64,000 nt of DNA from Pseudomonadota bacterium (GCA_021821045.1 JAKACW010000012.1:1-64000); one strand, 5' to 3'. Counted from the stretch's first letter, positions 28,507 through 39,398 are shown. Program-made: numbers and translations. Notes: generated from the letters alone by a model not told the origin.

Positions 28507-29376
28507 TCAGGCCGCGCGCCCTTCGCGGATCTGTTGTTTGTACTCTTGATACAACGCCAGCATGCGCGACCACATCGGCCCCGGTTTGCCGTTGCCCACC
28601 GGTTCGCCGTTGAGCTGGGTCACGGGCAAGATTTCCTTGGTCGAACTGGTGAGCCAAATCTCGTCCGCGCTTCGTAGAGCGGCGACGTCGAAGTTAACTT
28701 CTTGCGCGGGAATATGGTGAGCGGCCGCCAATTCGAGCACTAGGTCGCGGGTGATGCCCGGCAATAGGCGCGGTCCCTTGGGCGGGGTATATAGAGTGCG
28801 ATTCTTTACATAGAACAGGTTGCTCGCGGCGCCTTCGGTAACCTGTCCGTCGCGAACGAAAACTGCTTCGCTGGCGCCCGAATCCAATGCTTGCTGTCGC
28901 GCCAGGATGTTGGCCAGCAGCGCGATCGCTTTAACGTGACAGTTCTGCCAGCGAAAATCGTCCATCGTTATCACGGCGACGCCATCGCGCAAAATCTGCG
29001 ACGGAACCGGCAGCAGCGGGTTAGCCATGGCGAAGACCGTGGGTTCGACATTCTTGGGAAAGGCATGGTCCCGTGGCGCGACGCCGCGGGTGATTTGAAG
29101 GTAGACGCTCAAATCTTTGCCTCCGTTGCGTGCGACCAGCGCCGCGAGGATTTCGCGCCACTTGTCGTGGCTGTAGGGCGCCGAGAGGCGGATGTTGACC
29201 AGGCTATCGTCCAGGCGCGCCAGATGGGCATCCAACCGGAACAAATGACCGCCGTAAACGGGAATCACCTCATACACGCCATCGCCGAAAATAAAGCCGC
29301 GGTCGAGTACCGAGACGCGCGCTTCTGATGCGGGCAAGAAATCGCCGTTGAGGTAAACAATGGGCTGATTAGACAT
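28507..29376 (-). CDS. dat: D-amino acid (D-alanine) aminotransferase
   Basis: 289 residues, fold-type IV PLP enzyme. It interconverts D-alanine and 2-oxoglutarate with pyruvate and D-glutamate, supplying D-glutamate/D-alanine for peptidoglycan. Signatures: YLNGDFLPASEARVSVLDRG, FGDGVYEVIPVYGG, the PLP lysine in HVKAIALLANILARQQA, EAVFVRDGQVTEGAASNLF and the C-terminal EIWLTSSTKEILPV. Fold-type IV branched-chain aminotransferases are the alternative, but length and the DRGFIFGDGVYEVIPVY pattern favour D-amino acid specificity, as does placement between dacA and ybeD in the wall/lipoate operon. Confidence 0.9.
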   Translation of the reverse strand: MSNQPIVYLNGDFLPASEARVSVLDRGFIFGDGVYEVIPVYGGHLFRLDAHLARLDDSLVNIRLSAPYSHDKWREILAALVARNGGKDLSVYLQITRGVAPRDHAFPKNVEPTVFAMANPLLPVPSQILRDGVAVITMDDFRWQNCHVKAIALLANILARQQALDSGASEAVFVRDGQVTEGAASNLFYVKNRTLYTPPKGPRLLPGITRDLVLELAAAHHIPAQEVNFDVAALRSADEIWLTSSTKEILPVTQLNGEPVGNGKPGPMWSRMLALYQEYKQQIREGRAA

Positions 29377-29440
29377 GAGAGGCGCTCAGGGGTTATGAAA
29401 GCCGCAATGATAGCAAGGGCACGTTATGCGATCCATACGG

Positions 29441-30592
29441 CTATTGCTTGATCATTAGCATGACTTCGTCCACCAAGCGACTGAAAAGACCGCCTTCCTC
29501 GACATCTTGCAGAGCGATGAGCGGGCGTTCGGCCACCAGCTTGCCGGCCAGAGAGATCTGCACCGTGCCCATTTCCTGGCCCATGCTTGCCGGCGCCGTG
29601 ATGGTCGGGAGGAGTTGGACGGATGCGTTCAGATTGGGGTATTGGCCGCGTGGAATGGTCACGAACAACGTCTCCTGCAGGCCGATGGGCAACTGCTCCA
29701 CGGCGCCCTTCCAGATGCGTGCGGTGGACAGGGCTTCATTGGCGGAATACAGCTTGTGGGTTTCATAGAAGCGGAACCCGAAGTTGATGAGCGATTGGGT
29801 TTCCTGAGCGCGCCCGTTTTCGCTCTTCGCGCCCAATATTACCGAAACCAAGCGCATGCCCTCCCGTTTGGCCGAAGCAACCAGACAATAGCCGGCGCTT
29901 TCGGTGTGTCCGGTTTTCATGCCGTCGACGGATTCGTCGCGCCACAACAACATGTTGCGGTTGCGCTGTGTGATGCCGTTGAAGGTGAACTCCTTTTCCG
30001 CATACCAGCGGTAATACTCAGGAAATTGCCGGATCATCAGGCGAGCCAAGGTAGCCAGATCGCGGGCGGTGGTGAAATGCTCGGGCTCGGGCAGGCCGGT
30101 GCTGTTCTTGAAGTGACTGTTGAGCATGCCCAGGTTTTTGGCCTGCTGGTTCATCATCGCGGCGAATACTTCCTCGGTGCCGGCAATGTGTTCGGCCAGG
30201 GCGATCGTGGCGTCATTGCCGGATTGGACGATCATGCCGCGCAGCAAATCTTCCACTCGAACCTGTTTGCCGACCTCGATAAATGTTTTGGACCCGCCAG
30301 TTCGCCAGGCCTTCGCGGAGACGGTGACGAGATCATCGAGGCGCAGGTTGCCTTTGCGCAACTCGTCAAAGACGATGTAGGCCGTCATGATCTTGGTGAG
30401 GCTCGCCGGCTCGACGCGTTCGTCCGCGAGTTTCTCCACAATCGGAACATTGCTATCGAAGTCCACCAGAATGTAGGACTTGGCGGCGAGCTCCGGCGCT
30501 GCGGGCATGATAACCGGGGCGGTCTGAGCCTGCGCCTGAACGACAAGACTGAGCAGCAGCGGGATCATCGAACAGCGAAAAAACAACGTCAC
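29441..30592 (-). CDS. dacA: D-alanyl-D-alanine carboxypeptidase (PBP5/6 type)
   Basis: 383 residues. Trims the terminal D-Ala from peptidoglycan pentapeptides on the periplasmic face of the inner membrane. Motifs: SLTK (EPASLTKIMTAY), SGN (VQSGNDATIALAEH) and KTG (GMKTGHTESAGYCLVA). C-terminal PBP5 beta-domain, and an amphipathic anchor at the very end (GGLFSRLVDEVMLMIKQ). The start is GTG at 30590-30592: GGAGG lies at 30601-30605, 8 bp away, and the encoded MTLFFRCSMIPLLLSLVVQA is a good signal peptide; the 51 extra upstream codons in frame are not. Lies 145 bp downstream of rlpA. Confidence 0.94.
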   Translation of the reverse strand: MTLFFRCSMIPLLLSLVVQAQAQTAPVIMPAAPELAAKSYILVDFDSNVPIVEKLADERVEPASLTKIMTAYIVFDELRKGNLRLDDLVTVSAKAWRTGGSKTFIEVGKQVRVEDLLRGMIVQSGNDATIALAEHIAGTEEVFAAMMNQQAKNLGMLNSHFKNSTGLPEPEHFTTARDLATLARLMIRQFPEYYRWYAEKEFTFNGITQRNRNMLLWRDESVDGMKTGHTESAGYCLVASAKREGMRLVSVILGAKSENGRAQETQSLINFGFRFYETHKLYSANEALSTARIWKGAVEQLPIGLQETLFVTIPRGQYPNLNASVQLLPTITAPASMGQEMGTVQISLAGKLVAERPLIALQDVEEGGLFSRLVDEVMLMIKQ

Positions 30593-30737
30593 TCGCAAAA
30601 CCTCCGGATTATGGAGCCGCTTTTCGGCTCTCTTGATGATTGCGTAGAGTCGGCTTGCAGGAGAAAAATGCTCTAACCGATAATGGATGTATTCTAACGC
30701 CTTTAAATCGGAGCGAAAACCGCCGCAATGATCGCGA

Positions 30738-31568
30738 CTACTCAACTATGATGTAGGGCTGCAAACCGAGTTCCCGCAGCGACTGTGAGATCGTATCAGC
30801 GGAAGAGGCGCTGGCCAGGGGGCCTATACGCACGCGGTAGAGAAATGCGGAGCGGCTCTGCTCTTCCTTGATTTTAATGGGTGCGGGCACATGGGCCAGC
30901 CGCCGCTGCAGCTCTTCTGCGTTGTCCCGGCTGCTGAACGCGCCCACCTGTACGAACACGCCGTTGCTGGCCTGGGGCATTGCCTTTGTCGAGATACTCG
31001 TGCCCGATGGCGTGAGGGCGACCACTTCGACCGGCGCGGTTCCCTTGTCGCTGTAACCCAGTTTGACCGCCGCCGCATAGGACAGGTCGATGATCCGCCC
31101 CTCGTGGAAGGGGCCGCGATCGTTGATTTTCACCACCACGCTGCGACCGTTCTCCAAATTGGTTACCCGAGCGTAGGTCGGCAGCGGCAAGTGTTTATGG
31201 GCCGCCGTCATGGCATGCATGTCATAGGGTTCGCCGGACGATGTGCGCTGGCCGTGGAATTTGCGGCCATACCATGAGCCGATGCCCCTTTCCACAAAGC
31301 CCTCGCTTGTGGTCAGCGTGGTGTAACGCTTACCGAATACTTCATAGCTGGCCGGATTGCCGTATTTGCTGACCGGCTCATGCTTGGGAACCGCGTCGGG
31401 AATCTTGCTGACGTCGACGTGCTCCAGCGGTGGACCATCCGACGGGACGGGCGCGCTCGGTCGGGTCGCCGTGGAATGCGGCGCGCAACCGATTAGGCTC
31501 ACGCAAACGACTGCGAGTGGCCCTCCCCATCGGAGTATGGCGATTGGATTTTTTACTGCCCGTGTCAT
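30738..31568 (-). CDS. rlpA: Septal ring lytic transglycosylase RlpA, lipoprotein
   Basis: 276 residues. Outer-membrane lipoprotein that cleaves denuded glycan strands at the division site. Lipobox LIGC with Cys28; a double-psi beta-barrel domain from about 90 (GIGSWYGRKFHGQRTSSGE, YDMHAMTAAHKHLPLPTYAR, VVVKINDRGPFHEGRIIDLS, which includes the catalytic Glu/Asp region); and a C-terminal SPOR domain from about 200 (NGVFVQVGAFSSRDNAEELQ ending GLQPYIIVE). Both domains are complete. In the same operon as rodA/mrdA; an interspersed repeat (31590-31614) separates it from rodA. Confidence 0.93.
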   Translation of the reverse strand: MTRAVKNPIAILRWGGPLAVVCVSLIGCAPHSTATRPSAPVPSDGPPLEHVDVSKIPDAVPKHEPVSKYGNPASYEVFGKRYTTLTTSEGFVERGIGSWYGRKFHGQRTSSGEPYDMHAMTAAHKHLPLPTYARVTNLENGRSVVVKINDRGPFHEGRIIDLSYAAAVKLGYSDKGTAPVEVVALTPSGTSISTKAMPQASNGVFVQVGAFSSRDNAEELQRRLAHVPAPIKIKEEQSRSAFLYRVRIGPLASASSADTISQSLRELGLQPYIIVE

Positions 31569-31589
31569 CGAACTTGAACGCTATGCCGT

Positions 31590-31614
31590 TGTGGGAGCGG
31601 TTTCTTACCGCGAT
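31590..31614 (+). repeat. Interspersed palindromic repeat, A2 arm, inside the wall operon
   Basis: TGTGGGAGCGG-TTTCTTA-CCGCGAT, the A2 variant, in the 85-bp gap between rodA and rlpA. A solitary arm, in a gap that should be transcribed with the operon. Confidence 0.8.
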
Positions 31615-31653
31615 TTCGAATTGCACCCATATTGTTTAGTGTAGCGCGAAGTT

Positions 31654-32787
31654 CTATGTAGGTAGCAATTTTCGATGGGTGTGAATGGACATCAATATGC
31701 CGAACCCCGCCATGACGGTGACCATGGATGTGCCGCCGAAACTGATTAACGGCAATGGCACGCCGACCACGGGCAGCAGCCCGATGACCATGCCGATATT
31801 CACGAAGTAATAAACGAAAAACACCAGAATCAAACTGCCGGCCAAGAGTCGGGTGTATGTTGTTTGTGCTTGCGTCGCGATATAGATGCCACGGAATACG
31901 ATGAACAAGTATAAGGCAAGCAGCACCACGGTCCCGATGAGGCCGAACTCCTCGCTGAAAACCGCGAAAATGAAATCGGTGGATCGCTCCGGCAAGAATT
32001 CGAGGTGCGCTTGGGTGCCGTTCAACCAGCCTTTGCCGTACGCCCCGCCGGAGCCAATGGCGATTTTCGACTGTATGATGTGATAGCCCGTGCCCAGCGG
32101 GTCGTTTTCCGGATTCAGGAACGTAATCACCCGCTCCCGCTGGTAGTCGTGCATGCCGAATTGCCAGAATAGCCATGCCAGCGGCGCGATCAACACCACC
32201 ACCGACGCCACCAATCCGTATGAAACGCCGGAAAACAACAGGACGAATATGCCGGAGCTGGCGATCAGTATCGCCGTGCCGAGATCAGGTTGTTTGATGA
32301 TGAGTCCGGCGGGCACGAGCACCAGCGTGGTCGCGATCAACAAGTGTTTGGTGCGCGGCGGAAGCTGGCGGTCGCCCAAATACCAAGCGACCATCATCGG
32401 CACCGCGATCTTCATCATCTCGGAGGGCTGAAAACGCACCACGCCCAGATCAAGCCAGCGCTGAGCGCCTTTGCCGATTTCGCCGACGGCGAGCACAGCG
32501 AACAGCAAGCCCAGTCCCACGGCGTAGATCCACGGTCCCCAGCGTTCCAAGTGGTGCGGGGGAATTTGGGCGATGACGAACATCACGCCGAAGGCGATGC
32601 CCAGCCGAATGAGTTGTCGTCCGACCACCGCGGTATCCTGACCGCTGGCGCTGTACAGAATCACCAGGCCGACGATGGCAAGGGCGACCAAGCCGACGAC
32701 CAGCGGCACGTCCAGGTGCAATCCGCGCACGAAGAAGAACCAGCGCATGCGCCGGCGTTCGCCCCACCTTTGAACATTGGCCTGCAT
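31654..32787 (-). CDS. rodA: Rod-shape peptidoglycan glycosyltransferase RodA
   Basis: 377 residues, SEDS-family polytopic protein with about ten helices that polymerises glycan strands in the elongation complex with PBP2. Signatures: LGVVRFQPSEMMKIAVPMMV, PDLGTAILI, HLEFLPERSTDFIFAVFSEE with the functional Asp/Glu loop, and the C-terminal GVPLPLISFGGTSMVTVMAG. Start set at ATG 32787 (MQANVQRWGERRRMRWFF); the frame is open further upstream into mrdA but in unrelated sequence. 31 bp downstream of the mrdA stop. Confidence 0.95.
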   Translation of the reverse strand: MQANVQRWGERRRMRWFFFVRGLHLDVPLVVGLVALAIVGLVILYSASGQDTAVVGRQLIRLGIAFGVMFVIAQIPPHHLERWGPWIYAVGLGLLFAVLAVGEIGKGAQRWLDLGVVRFQPSEMMKIAVPMMVAWYLGDRQLPPRTKHLLIATTLVLVPAGLIIKQPDLGTAILIASSGIFVLLFSGVSYGLVASVVVLIAPLAWLFWQFGMHDYQRERVITFLNPENDPLGTGYHIIQSKIAIGSGGAYGKGWLNGTQAHLEFLPERSTDFIFAVFSEEFGLIGTVVLLALYLFIVFRGIYIATQAQTTYTRLLAGSLILVFFVYYFVNIGMVIGLLPVVGVPLPLISFGGTSMVTVMAGFGILMSIHTHRKLLPT

Positions 32788-32818
32788 AGATGCTTTTCGA
32801 ACGCGGCAGCGGTCAAGC

Positions 32819-34681
32819 CTAGCCCGCGTTGCCCCCCTTTCGGTGCAAGAGATAAAAATCCAATACTTGCCGCGCGACCGGCGCCGCGACGGCGCCGCCG
32901 CTGCCGCCGTTTTCCACAATCACGGCAATGGCGATCTGCGGGTTCTCCGCCGGCGCGAAGGCGACGAACAATGCGTGATCGAGCAGGCGCTCGTCCAATT
33001 CCTCGGCCTTGTATCGCTCGTCCTGTTTGATGCCGAACACTTGGGCGGTGCCCGTCTTACCGGCGATGATGTAAGGCGCGTCCTTGCCGATCGCCCGTGC
33101 CGTTCCGGTGCGCCCGTTGACTACGGCGATCATCGCCGAAATCACCGCGTCGACGTTTTCCGGCTTGGCGAAGGAGATGCGGCCGTCCTGGATGGGGGCA
33201 ACATCGGTGATGGCGTCCATGCCCGGGTCGCGGGACTTGCCGACGATTCGGGGTCGCATCTTGATGCCGTCGTTGGCGAGTGTGGCGGTGGCGACCGCCA
33301 GTTGCAGCGGTGTAGTGAGGTAGTAACCTTGCCCGATGCCAACGATCAACGTTTCCCCCGGATACCAAGGCTGTTTCAGTGTGACCTGCTTCCACTCCCG
33401 TGATGGCAGCAGCGCCGGCAGCTCGCCCGTGATATCGATGCCGGCGTTCTTGCCGAAACCGAACTGCGCGAGAAAGGTGTACATCTGGTCGATGCCCAGC
33501 GTCAGGGCCAGGTCATAAAAGTAAACGTCGCATGATTCGGCGATCGCCGAGTGCATGTCAACGCTGGCGTGGCCGCCGCGCTTCCAGTCGCGGTAGCGGT
33601 GCGAGTCGTTGCGCAGCGAGTACCAGCCGGGGCAAAAGATCTGGGTATCTTCGGTGACTTTGTTGTACTCCAGTCCGGCCAAGGCGACGAACGGTTTGAT
33701 GGTCGAGCCCGGCGGGTAGCGGCCGCGCAGGGCGCGATTGAACAACGGTTCGTCGGGGGAAGACTGCAGTTCGGCATAGGTCTTCGTGTCGATGCCGACG
33801 ACGAACAAATTCGGGTCGTACGTCGGCGTGCTCACCATGGCCAGAACATCGCCGGTTTTCGGCTCGACGGCCACGATCGCGCCGCGCCGGCCGGCCATCG
33901 CGGCCTCCGCCGCGGCCTGCAAATAGCTGTCGATGGTGAGATAGAGATCTTTGCCCGGCACTGAGGGGTTTGCTTCCAGAACGCGCAGCACTCGTCCCGT
34001 TGCATTGACCTCGACTTGTTGCACGCCCACATGCCCGTGCAGGGTGTCCTCGTACGATTTTTCGACGCCGATCTTGCCGATGTGAGACGTCCCGCGGTAG
34101 TCGGACGAATCCACGATATTGAGTTCTTCTTCGCTAATGCGCCCGACGTAGCCAATAACGTGGACCCCGGTGGGCCCAAGCGGATAGTTGCGCACCAAAC
34201 GCGCCGCGATGTCGACGCCCGGAAACCGATGCCGGTTGACAGCGAAACGCGCCACTTCTTCGTCAGTCAATCGGAATCGCAATGGAATGCTTTCAAACCG
34301 CGGCTTTTGCCGTTTTAGTTTGTCGAAACGATCGAGGTCGTCCTCGGACAGGGTAATGATCGAGCCGAGTTCGCGCAGCGTATCGGTCAGATTGGGCACC
34401 TGCTCTGGAATGATTTCGAGAATGTAGGACGGGACGTTTTGGGCCAACAACACGCCGTTGCGGTCATAGAGCAAGCCGCGCGTCGGTGGCAAGGGAATGA
34501 TGCTGACCCGGTTCTCCAGCGACAGGGTGGTGAAGTGCTCGTGGCTAAGCACCTGAAGATAGACCAGTCGTGCGATGATGGATGCCGAGGCCAGGCAGAT
34601 GATGACGAACGCGGCCACCGCGCGATTGTTGAACAATCGCGTTTCGCGGATGTGGTCCTTGATGGTAAAGCCTTGAGCCAT
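32819..34681 (-). CDS. mrdA: Penicillin-binding protein 2, elongation transpeptidase
   Basis: 620 residues. Class B PBP that crosslinks peptidoglycan in the elongasome. N-terminal membrane anchor (NNRAVAAFVIICLASASIIA, residues about 18-37), a pedestal domain (RGLLYDRNGVLLAQNVPSYI) and a transpeptidase domain with SxxK (PGSTIKPFVALAG, about 325), SxD (IAESCDVYFYDLA) and KTG (IAGKTGTAQV, about 542). Start ATG 34681, MAQGFTIKDHIRETRLF, matches the family. The same frame stays open another 1.2 kb upstream through mreD and mreC, but that segment is an Arg-rich shadow and is not part of the protein. Confidence 0.95.
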   Translation of the reverse strand: MAQGFTIKDHIRETRLFNNRAVAAFVIICLASASIIARLVYLQVLSHEHFTTLSLENRVSIIPLPPTRGLLYDRNGVLLAQNVPSYILEIIPEQVPNLTDTLRELGSIITLSEDDLDRFDKLKRQKPRFESIPLRFRLTDEEVARFAVNRHRFPGVDIAARLVRNYPLGPTGVHVIGYVGRISEEELNIVDSSDYRGTSHIGKIGVEKSYEDTLHGHVGVQQVEVNATGRVLRVLEANPSVPGKDLYLTIDSYLQAAAEAAMAGRRGAIVAVEPKTGDVLAMVSTPTYDPNLFVVGIDTKTYAELQSSPDEPLFNRALRGRYPPGSTIKPFVALAGLEYNKVTEDTQIFCPGWYSLRNDSHRYRDWKRGGHASVDMHSAIAESCDVYFYDLALTLGIDQMYTFLAQFGFGKNAGIDITGELPALLPSREWKQVTLKQPWYPGETLIVGIGQGYYLTTPLQLAVATATLANDGIKMRPRIVGKSRDPGMDAITDVAPIQDGRISFAKPENVDAVISAMIAVVNGRTGTARAIGKDAPYIIAGKTGTAQVFGIKQDERYKAEELDERLLDHALFVAFAPAENPQIAIAVIVENGGSGGAVAAPVARQVLDFYLLHRKGGNAG

Positions 34682-34701
34682 GATTGTTGCGGCCTTGGCG
34701 G

Positions 34702-35193
34702 TTAGGTAACGCCGAAGCCGCGGCGCAAACTGCGCAGCGTCACAAACACCAGCGGCCACATCAGCATGCTGGAGAGGGACGGCAACCACGACGTCCAATT
34801 GGCGGATGGCTTGCCGATGATGCCGTTCACCCACAGTACAAAGATTTGGTAGATCGTCACGAGTACCAGCACCGACAGCGATTGCTGCCACACGGGGTTG
34901 ACGCGGATGCGCTGGTGCAGCAACAGCGCGAGATACGCCACAATGGCAAGTGCTAGGGCATGCTGTCCGAGCAGGGCGCCGCGCAACACGTCGAGAAACA
35001 AGCCGGATATCCAGGCCGTGCCGACGCCCACCCGTTGCGGCAGGGCGATGCACCAGTACATCAGGCACAGCGCCACCCACTCGGGCCTCGCATACGCCAG
35101 CCATTCCGGCATTGGAATAACCGTCAGCACAAACGCCACGATCAGCGTAAAGAAGATTACGCCGCCGCCACTGTGTCGCGCCAAGGCCGGCAT
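34702..35193 (-). CDS. mreD: Rod shape-determining protein MreD
   Basis: 163 residues, five to six hydrophobic segments, the length of MreD. Family pattern: RPEWVALCLMYWCIALPQRV followed by GTAWISGLFLDVLRGALLGQ and HALALAIVAYLALLLHQRIR. MreD is an integral membrane partner in the elongasome. It starts 6 bp after the mreC stop and ends 20 bp before mrdA; tightly packed operon. Confidence 0.93.
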   Translation of the reverse strand: MPALARHSGGGVIFFTLIVAFVLTVIPMPEWLAYARPEWVALCLMYWCIALPQRVGVGTAWISGLFLDVLRGALLGQHALALAIVAYLALLLHQRIRVNPVWQQSLSVLVLVTIYQIFVLWVNGIIGKPSANWTSWLPSLSSMLMWPLVFVTLRSLRRGFGVT

Positions 35194-35199
35194 GCTCGA

Positions 35200-36093
35200 T
35201 CAGCCTCCGCCGGCGGGCGGCGCCGCGCAATCGGGCTGATCGCTCGGGCAGTCGCTGGATTCGACTCGCGTCGGTTCCCCGTGCCACACCAACAACACTT
35301 CGCGGCTGCGATCCAGCCGGGCCGTCGGCTCGGCTTTGACGTGGGCGAAGGGTTCGCTTGGGTTGACCACTACCTGGGTCACCGTGGCGACCGGATAGTT
35401 CGGCGGGAATCGGCCGCCCAGACCCGACGTGATGAGCAGATCGCCTTCGCGAATATCCGCGTTGTTCGGAATGTGAGGCAAGTCCAGCGTGTTGCTCGTG
35501 CCGGTGCCGATGGCAATGGCGCGCAGGCCGTTGCGATTGACCGTTACGGGGATGGCGTGGCTGGGGTCGGAAATGATCATCGCGATGCTCGTCAGCGGCG
35601 ATGCCGACACGACCTGACCCATGACCCCCTCGGCGTCGAGCAACGGCTGACCGGCGTAGACGCCGTGGCGAGTCCCTTTGTTGATGACGATCTGGCGATT
35701 GAACGGATTGAGGTCGATCGACAATATCTCGGCGATCAAGACCTTCTCTCCGACGCGGATCGACGAATCCAATAGGTCGCGCAAACGAATGTTTTCCGCC
35801 TGCAAGGCGTCGAGTTTCTGCAGCTGCGCTTGGAGCAAGATTTGCTGGGCCTTCAGGTTGGCGTTTTCCTCCTGCAGGTCCCGCCGCGACGTGAAGCCCT
35901 CCGCCAGCCATTCGCCCCCGGTGCGCGGCAGCGTGGTCAGCTGTTGCACGGGGTAGAGCAGCAACGACAAGGCCGAGCGGAGATCGTCCAGATGCTGTTG
36001 TCGATGATCTACGACCATGATCACGATCGACACCAGGGCGAAGAATGTCACCCGAGCGTTAAGGGATGGGCCGCGAGCGAATAAAAGTTTGAT
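35200..36093 (-). CDS. mreC: Rod shape-determining protein MreC, apparent ATC start
   Basis: 297 residues from the proposed start. Periplasmic elongasome scaffold: cytoplasmic tail, one helix (VTFFALVSIVIMVVD), a coiled coil (RRDLQEENANLKAQQILLQA) and the two-barrel MreC domain (GQPLLDAEGVMGQVVSASPL; GDLLITSGLGGRFPPNYPV). The first ATG/GTG/TTG in frame is GTG 36051, inside the helix. Upstream codons back to a TAG at 36105 read KLLFARGPSLNAR, matching the conserved MreC start MKPIFSRGPSLQIR of E. coli. The only position for the initiator is ATC (36093-36091), with GAGGTG ending 4 bp before it. Thus either an ATC start or an ATG-to-ATC error. The C-terminus has two Cys (SSDCPSDQPDC). Confidence 0.9.
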   Translation of the reverse strand: MKLLFARGPSLNARVTFFALVSIVIMVVDHRQQHLDDLRSALSLLLYPVQQLTTLPRTGGEWLAEGFTSRRDLQEENANLKAQQILLQAQLQKLDALQAENIRLRDLLDSSIRVGEKVLIAEILSIDLNPFNRQIVINKGTRHGVYAGQPLLDAEGVMGQVVSASPLTSIAMIISDPSHAIPVTVNRNGLRAIAIGTGTSNTLDLPHIPNNADIREGDLLITSGLGGRFPPNYPVATVTQVVVNPSEPFAHVKAEPTARLDRSREVLLVWHGEPTRVESSDCPSDQPDCAAPPAGGG

Positions 36094-36106
36094 GGGGCAC
36101 CTCTAT
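36094..36106 (-). promoter_or_regulatory. Ribosome-binding site deciding the mreC start
   Basis: On the minus strand the sequence reads TAGAGGTGCCCC-ATC. GAGGTG is a good Shine-Dalgarno match at 4-5 bp from ATC, while the GTG at 36051 has no such site. The in-frame TAG overlaps it and excludes any earlier start. A GTG in this same stretch lies in another frame and stops after 13 codons. Confidence 0.7.
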
Positions 36107-36169
36107 TGCCCAATTGAGCATGCCAGCAAGAGAAGTGGGGGAGCGCTGATTGGGCCTGCTTCGATCGAG

Positions 36170-37582
<1,413 letters not shown>

Positions 37583-37870
37583 ATGAGTCTTTCACGGGAT
37601 CAAGTGACGAAAATCGCCCATTTGGCGCGGCTCGACATTGCCGAAGCGGATGTCGCCAAGTATCAAAGCGAGTTGTCCAACATTCTCACCATGGTCGAGC
37701 AGATGAGTGCTGTCGACACCAAAGGCGTCGACCCCATGCCCCATCCCTTCGACTTGGGACAGCGCTTGCGCGAGGACGAGGTCACTGAGTCGAACCAGCG
37801 CGAGTCATTTCAGGCCATCGCGCCGCAGGTCGAGGCCGGCCTCTATCTGGTTCCCAAAGTCATCGAGTGA
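37583..37870 (+). CDS. gatC: Asp-tRNA(Asn)/Glu-tRNA(Gln) amidotransferase subunit C
   Basis: 95 residues, the normal GatC size. GatC wraps around GatA and GatB to stabilise the complex that converts misacylated Glu-tRNA(Gln) or Asp-tRNA(Asn) to Gln- or Asn-tRNA. Signatures: LSRDQVTKIAHLARLDIAEA, QSELSNILTMVEQM, and the C-terminal FQAIAPQVEAGLYLVPKVIE. First gene of gatC-gatA-gatB. Confidence 0.96.
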   Translation: MSLSRDQVTKIAHLARLDIAEADVAKYQSELSNILTMVEQMSAVDTKGVDPMPHPFDLGQRLREDEVTESNQRESFQAIAPQVEAGLYLVPKVIE

Positions 37871-37894
37871 TCGACAACGAATCGAAAGTCAATT

Positions 37895-39349
37895 ATGCAC
37901 ACCTTATCTATAGCGGAAATGGCCGAGGGACTGCGCGCCAAAAAATTTTCCAGCGTCGAACTGACGGACGCCTTCCTCGCGCGCATCGCCAAATTCGATA
38001 AACAACTCAATGCCTATGTCACCGTCACGGCGGACCAGGCGCGGGCCGAGGCGAAGAAAGCGGACCAGCGGCGCACTAAGGGCGAAGACGGTCCATTGCT
38101 CGGAATACCGATTGCCCAGAAGGACATCTTCTGTACGCGCGGCGTGAAAACCAGCTGCGGTTCGAAAATGCTGGACAACTTCATCGCGCCCTATGACGCC
38201 ACCACTGTGGCCAAATTCAACCAAGCCGGCGCGGTCATGCTCGGCAAGACGAACATGGACGAGTTCGCCATGGGTTCGTCCAACGAAACCAGTTTTTATG
38301 GTCCGGTGCGCAATCCCTGGAACACCAAGACCGTGCCCGGCGGTTCGTCCGGTGGCTCGGCGGCGGTGGTCGCCGCGCGTTTAGCTCCCGCCGCCACAGG
38401 AACGGACACCGGCGGCTCGATTCGCCAACCGGCGGCATTGGTCGGCATCACCGGATTGAAACCCACCTACGGCCGCGTCTCCCGCTACGGCATGATCGCC
38501 TTCGCGTCGAGTTTGGATCAAGGCGGTCCGATGGCGCCGTCCGCGGAAGATGCCGCCATTCTGCTGCGGGCAATGGCCGGTTTCGATCCTTTGGATTCCA
38601 CCAGCATGGACAAGGCCGTGCCCGATTATGCGGCGCAACTCTCGGCGAGCATTAAAGGACTGAAGATCGGTTTGCCCAAGGAATATTTCGGCGAAGGACT
38701 GGACGGCGCGGTGGCGAAGGTCATCGGCGAAGCCATCGAGCAATTGAAAAAACTCGGCGCCACTGTGCACGAGATCAGCCTGCCCAACACCGGGCTGGCG
38801 GTGCCGACGTACTATGTAATCGCGCCGGCCGAGTGTTCATCCAACCTCTCGCGCTTCGACGGCGTGCGTTTCGGCTACCGCTGCAAGGATCCCAAGGATC
38901 TGCACGATTTATACAAGCGCTCCCGCGGCGAGGGTTTCGGCGCCGAGGTCAAACGTCGCATCATGATCGGGACCTATGCGCTGTCGGCCGGTTACTACGA
39001 TGCGTATTATCTAAAGGCCCAGCAACTGCGGCGGCTGATCAAGAACGACTTCGATGAAGCGTTCAAGAAAGTCGACGTCATCGCCGGACCCACGTCGCCC
39101 TCGGTGGCCTTCAACCTTGGCGAAAAAACCGCCGATCCGGTCACCATGTACCTGTCGGACATTTACACCATCGCGGTGAACTTGGCCGGCGTGCCGGCGT
39201 TGTCCATGCCGGCGGGGTTCGCCAACAAACTGCCGGTAGGGTTGCAGTTGATCGGCAACTTTTTCGATGAAGGCCGCTTGCTGAACGTGGCGCATCAATA
39301 TCAACTGGCGACGGACTGGCATCGCCGCATTCCGGCGGAATTCGCTTAA
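37895..39349 (+). CDS. gatA: Asp-tRNA(Asn)/Glu-tRNA(Gln) amidotransferase subunit A
   Basis: 484 residues. Amidase-signature subunit that releases ammonia from glutamine or asparagine. Catalytic triad: Lys76 ([10 protein letters not shown]), Ser151 (cis-Ser, [12 protein letters not shown]) and nucleophile Ser175 ([12 protein letters not shown]), with the spacing of the family. C-terminal [20 protein letters not shown] is typical of GatA. 24 bp after gatC. A repeat pair lies between it and gatB. Confidence 0.97.
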   Translation: MHTLSIAEMAEGLRAKKFSSVELTDAFLARIAKFDKQLNAYVTVTADQARAEAKKADQRRTKGEDGPLLGIPIAQKDIFCTRGVKTSCGSKMLDNFIAPYDATTVAKFNQAGAVMLGKTNMDEFAMGSSNETSFYGPVRNPWNTKTVPGGSSGGSAAVVAARLAPAATGTDTGGSIRQPAALVGITGLKPTYGRVSRYGMIAFASSLDQGGPMAPSAEDAAILLRAMAGFDPLDSTSMDKAVPDYAAQLSASIKGLKIGLPKEYFGEGLDGAVAKVIGEAIEQLKKLGATVHEISLPNTGLAVPTYYVIAPAECSSNLSRFDGVRFGYRCKDPKDLHDLYKRSRGEGFGAEVKRRIMIGTYALSAGYYDAYYLKAQQLRRLIKNDFDEAFKKVDVIAGPTSPSVAFNLGEKTADPVTMYLSDIYTIAVNLAGVPALSMPAGFANKLPVGLQLIGNFFDEGRLLNVAHQYQLATDWHRRIPAEFA

Positions 39350-39398
39350 GAGAACCCCGATTTATCGAACAAAACGGATCGGCATTGTTGGTATCCAT

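Noticed and set aside
29507-30676. 389-codon frame antisense to dacA
   Set aside because: Shadow ORF; dacA has all three PBP motifs on the other strand.
34682-35911. The mrdA frame stays open 1.2 kb upstream through mreD and mreC
   Set aside because: The extra part is Arg/Gly/Ala-rich with no family pattern, while mreD and mreC in their own frames are clear. PBP2 starts properly at 34681.
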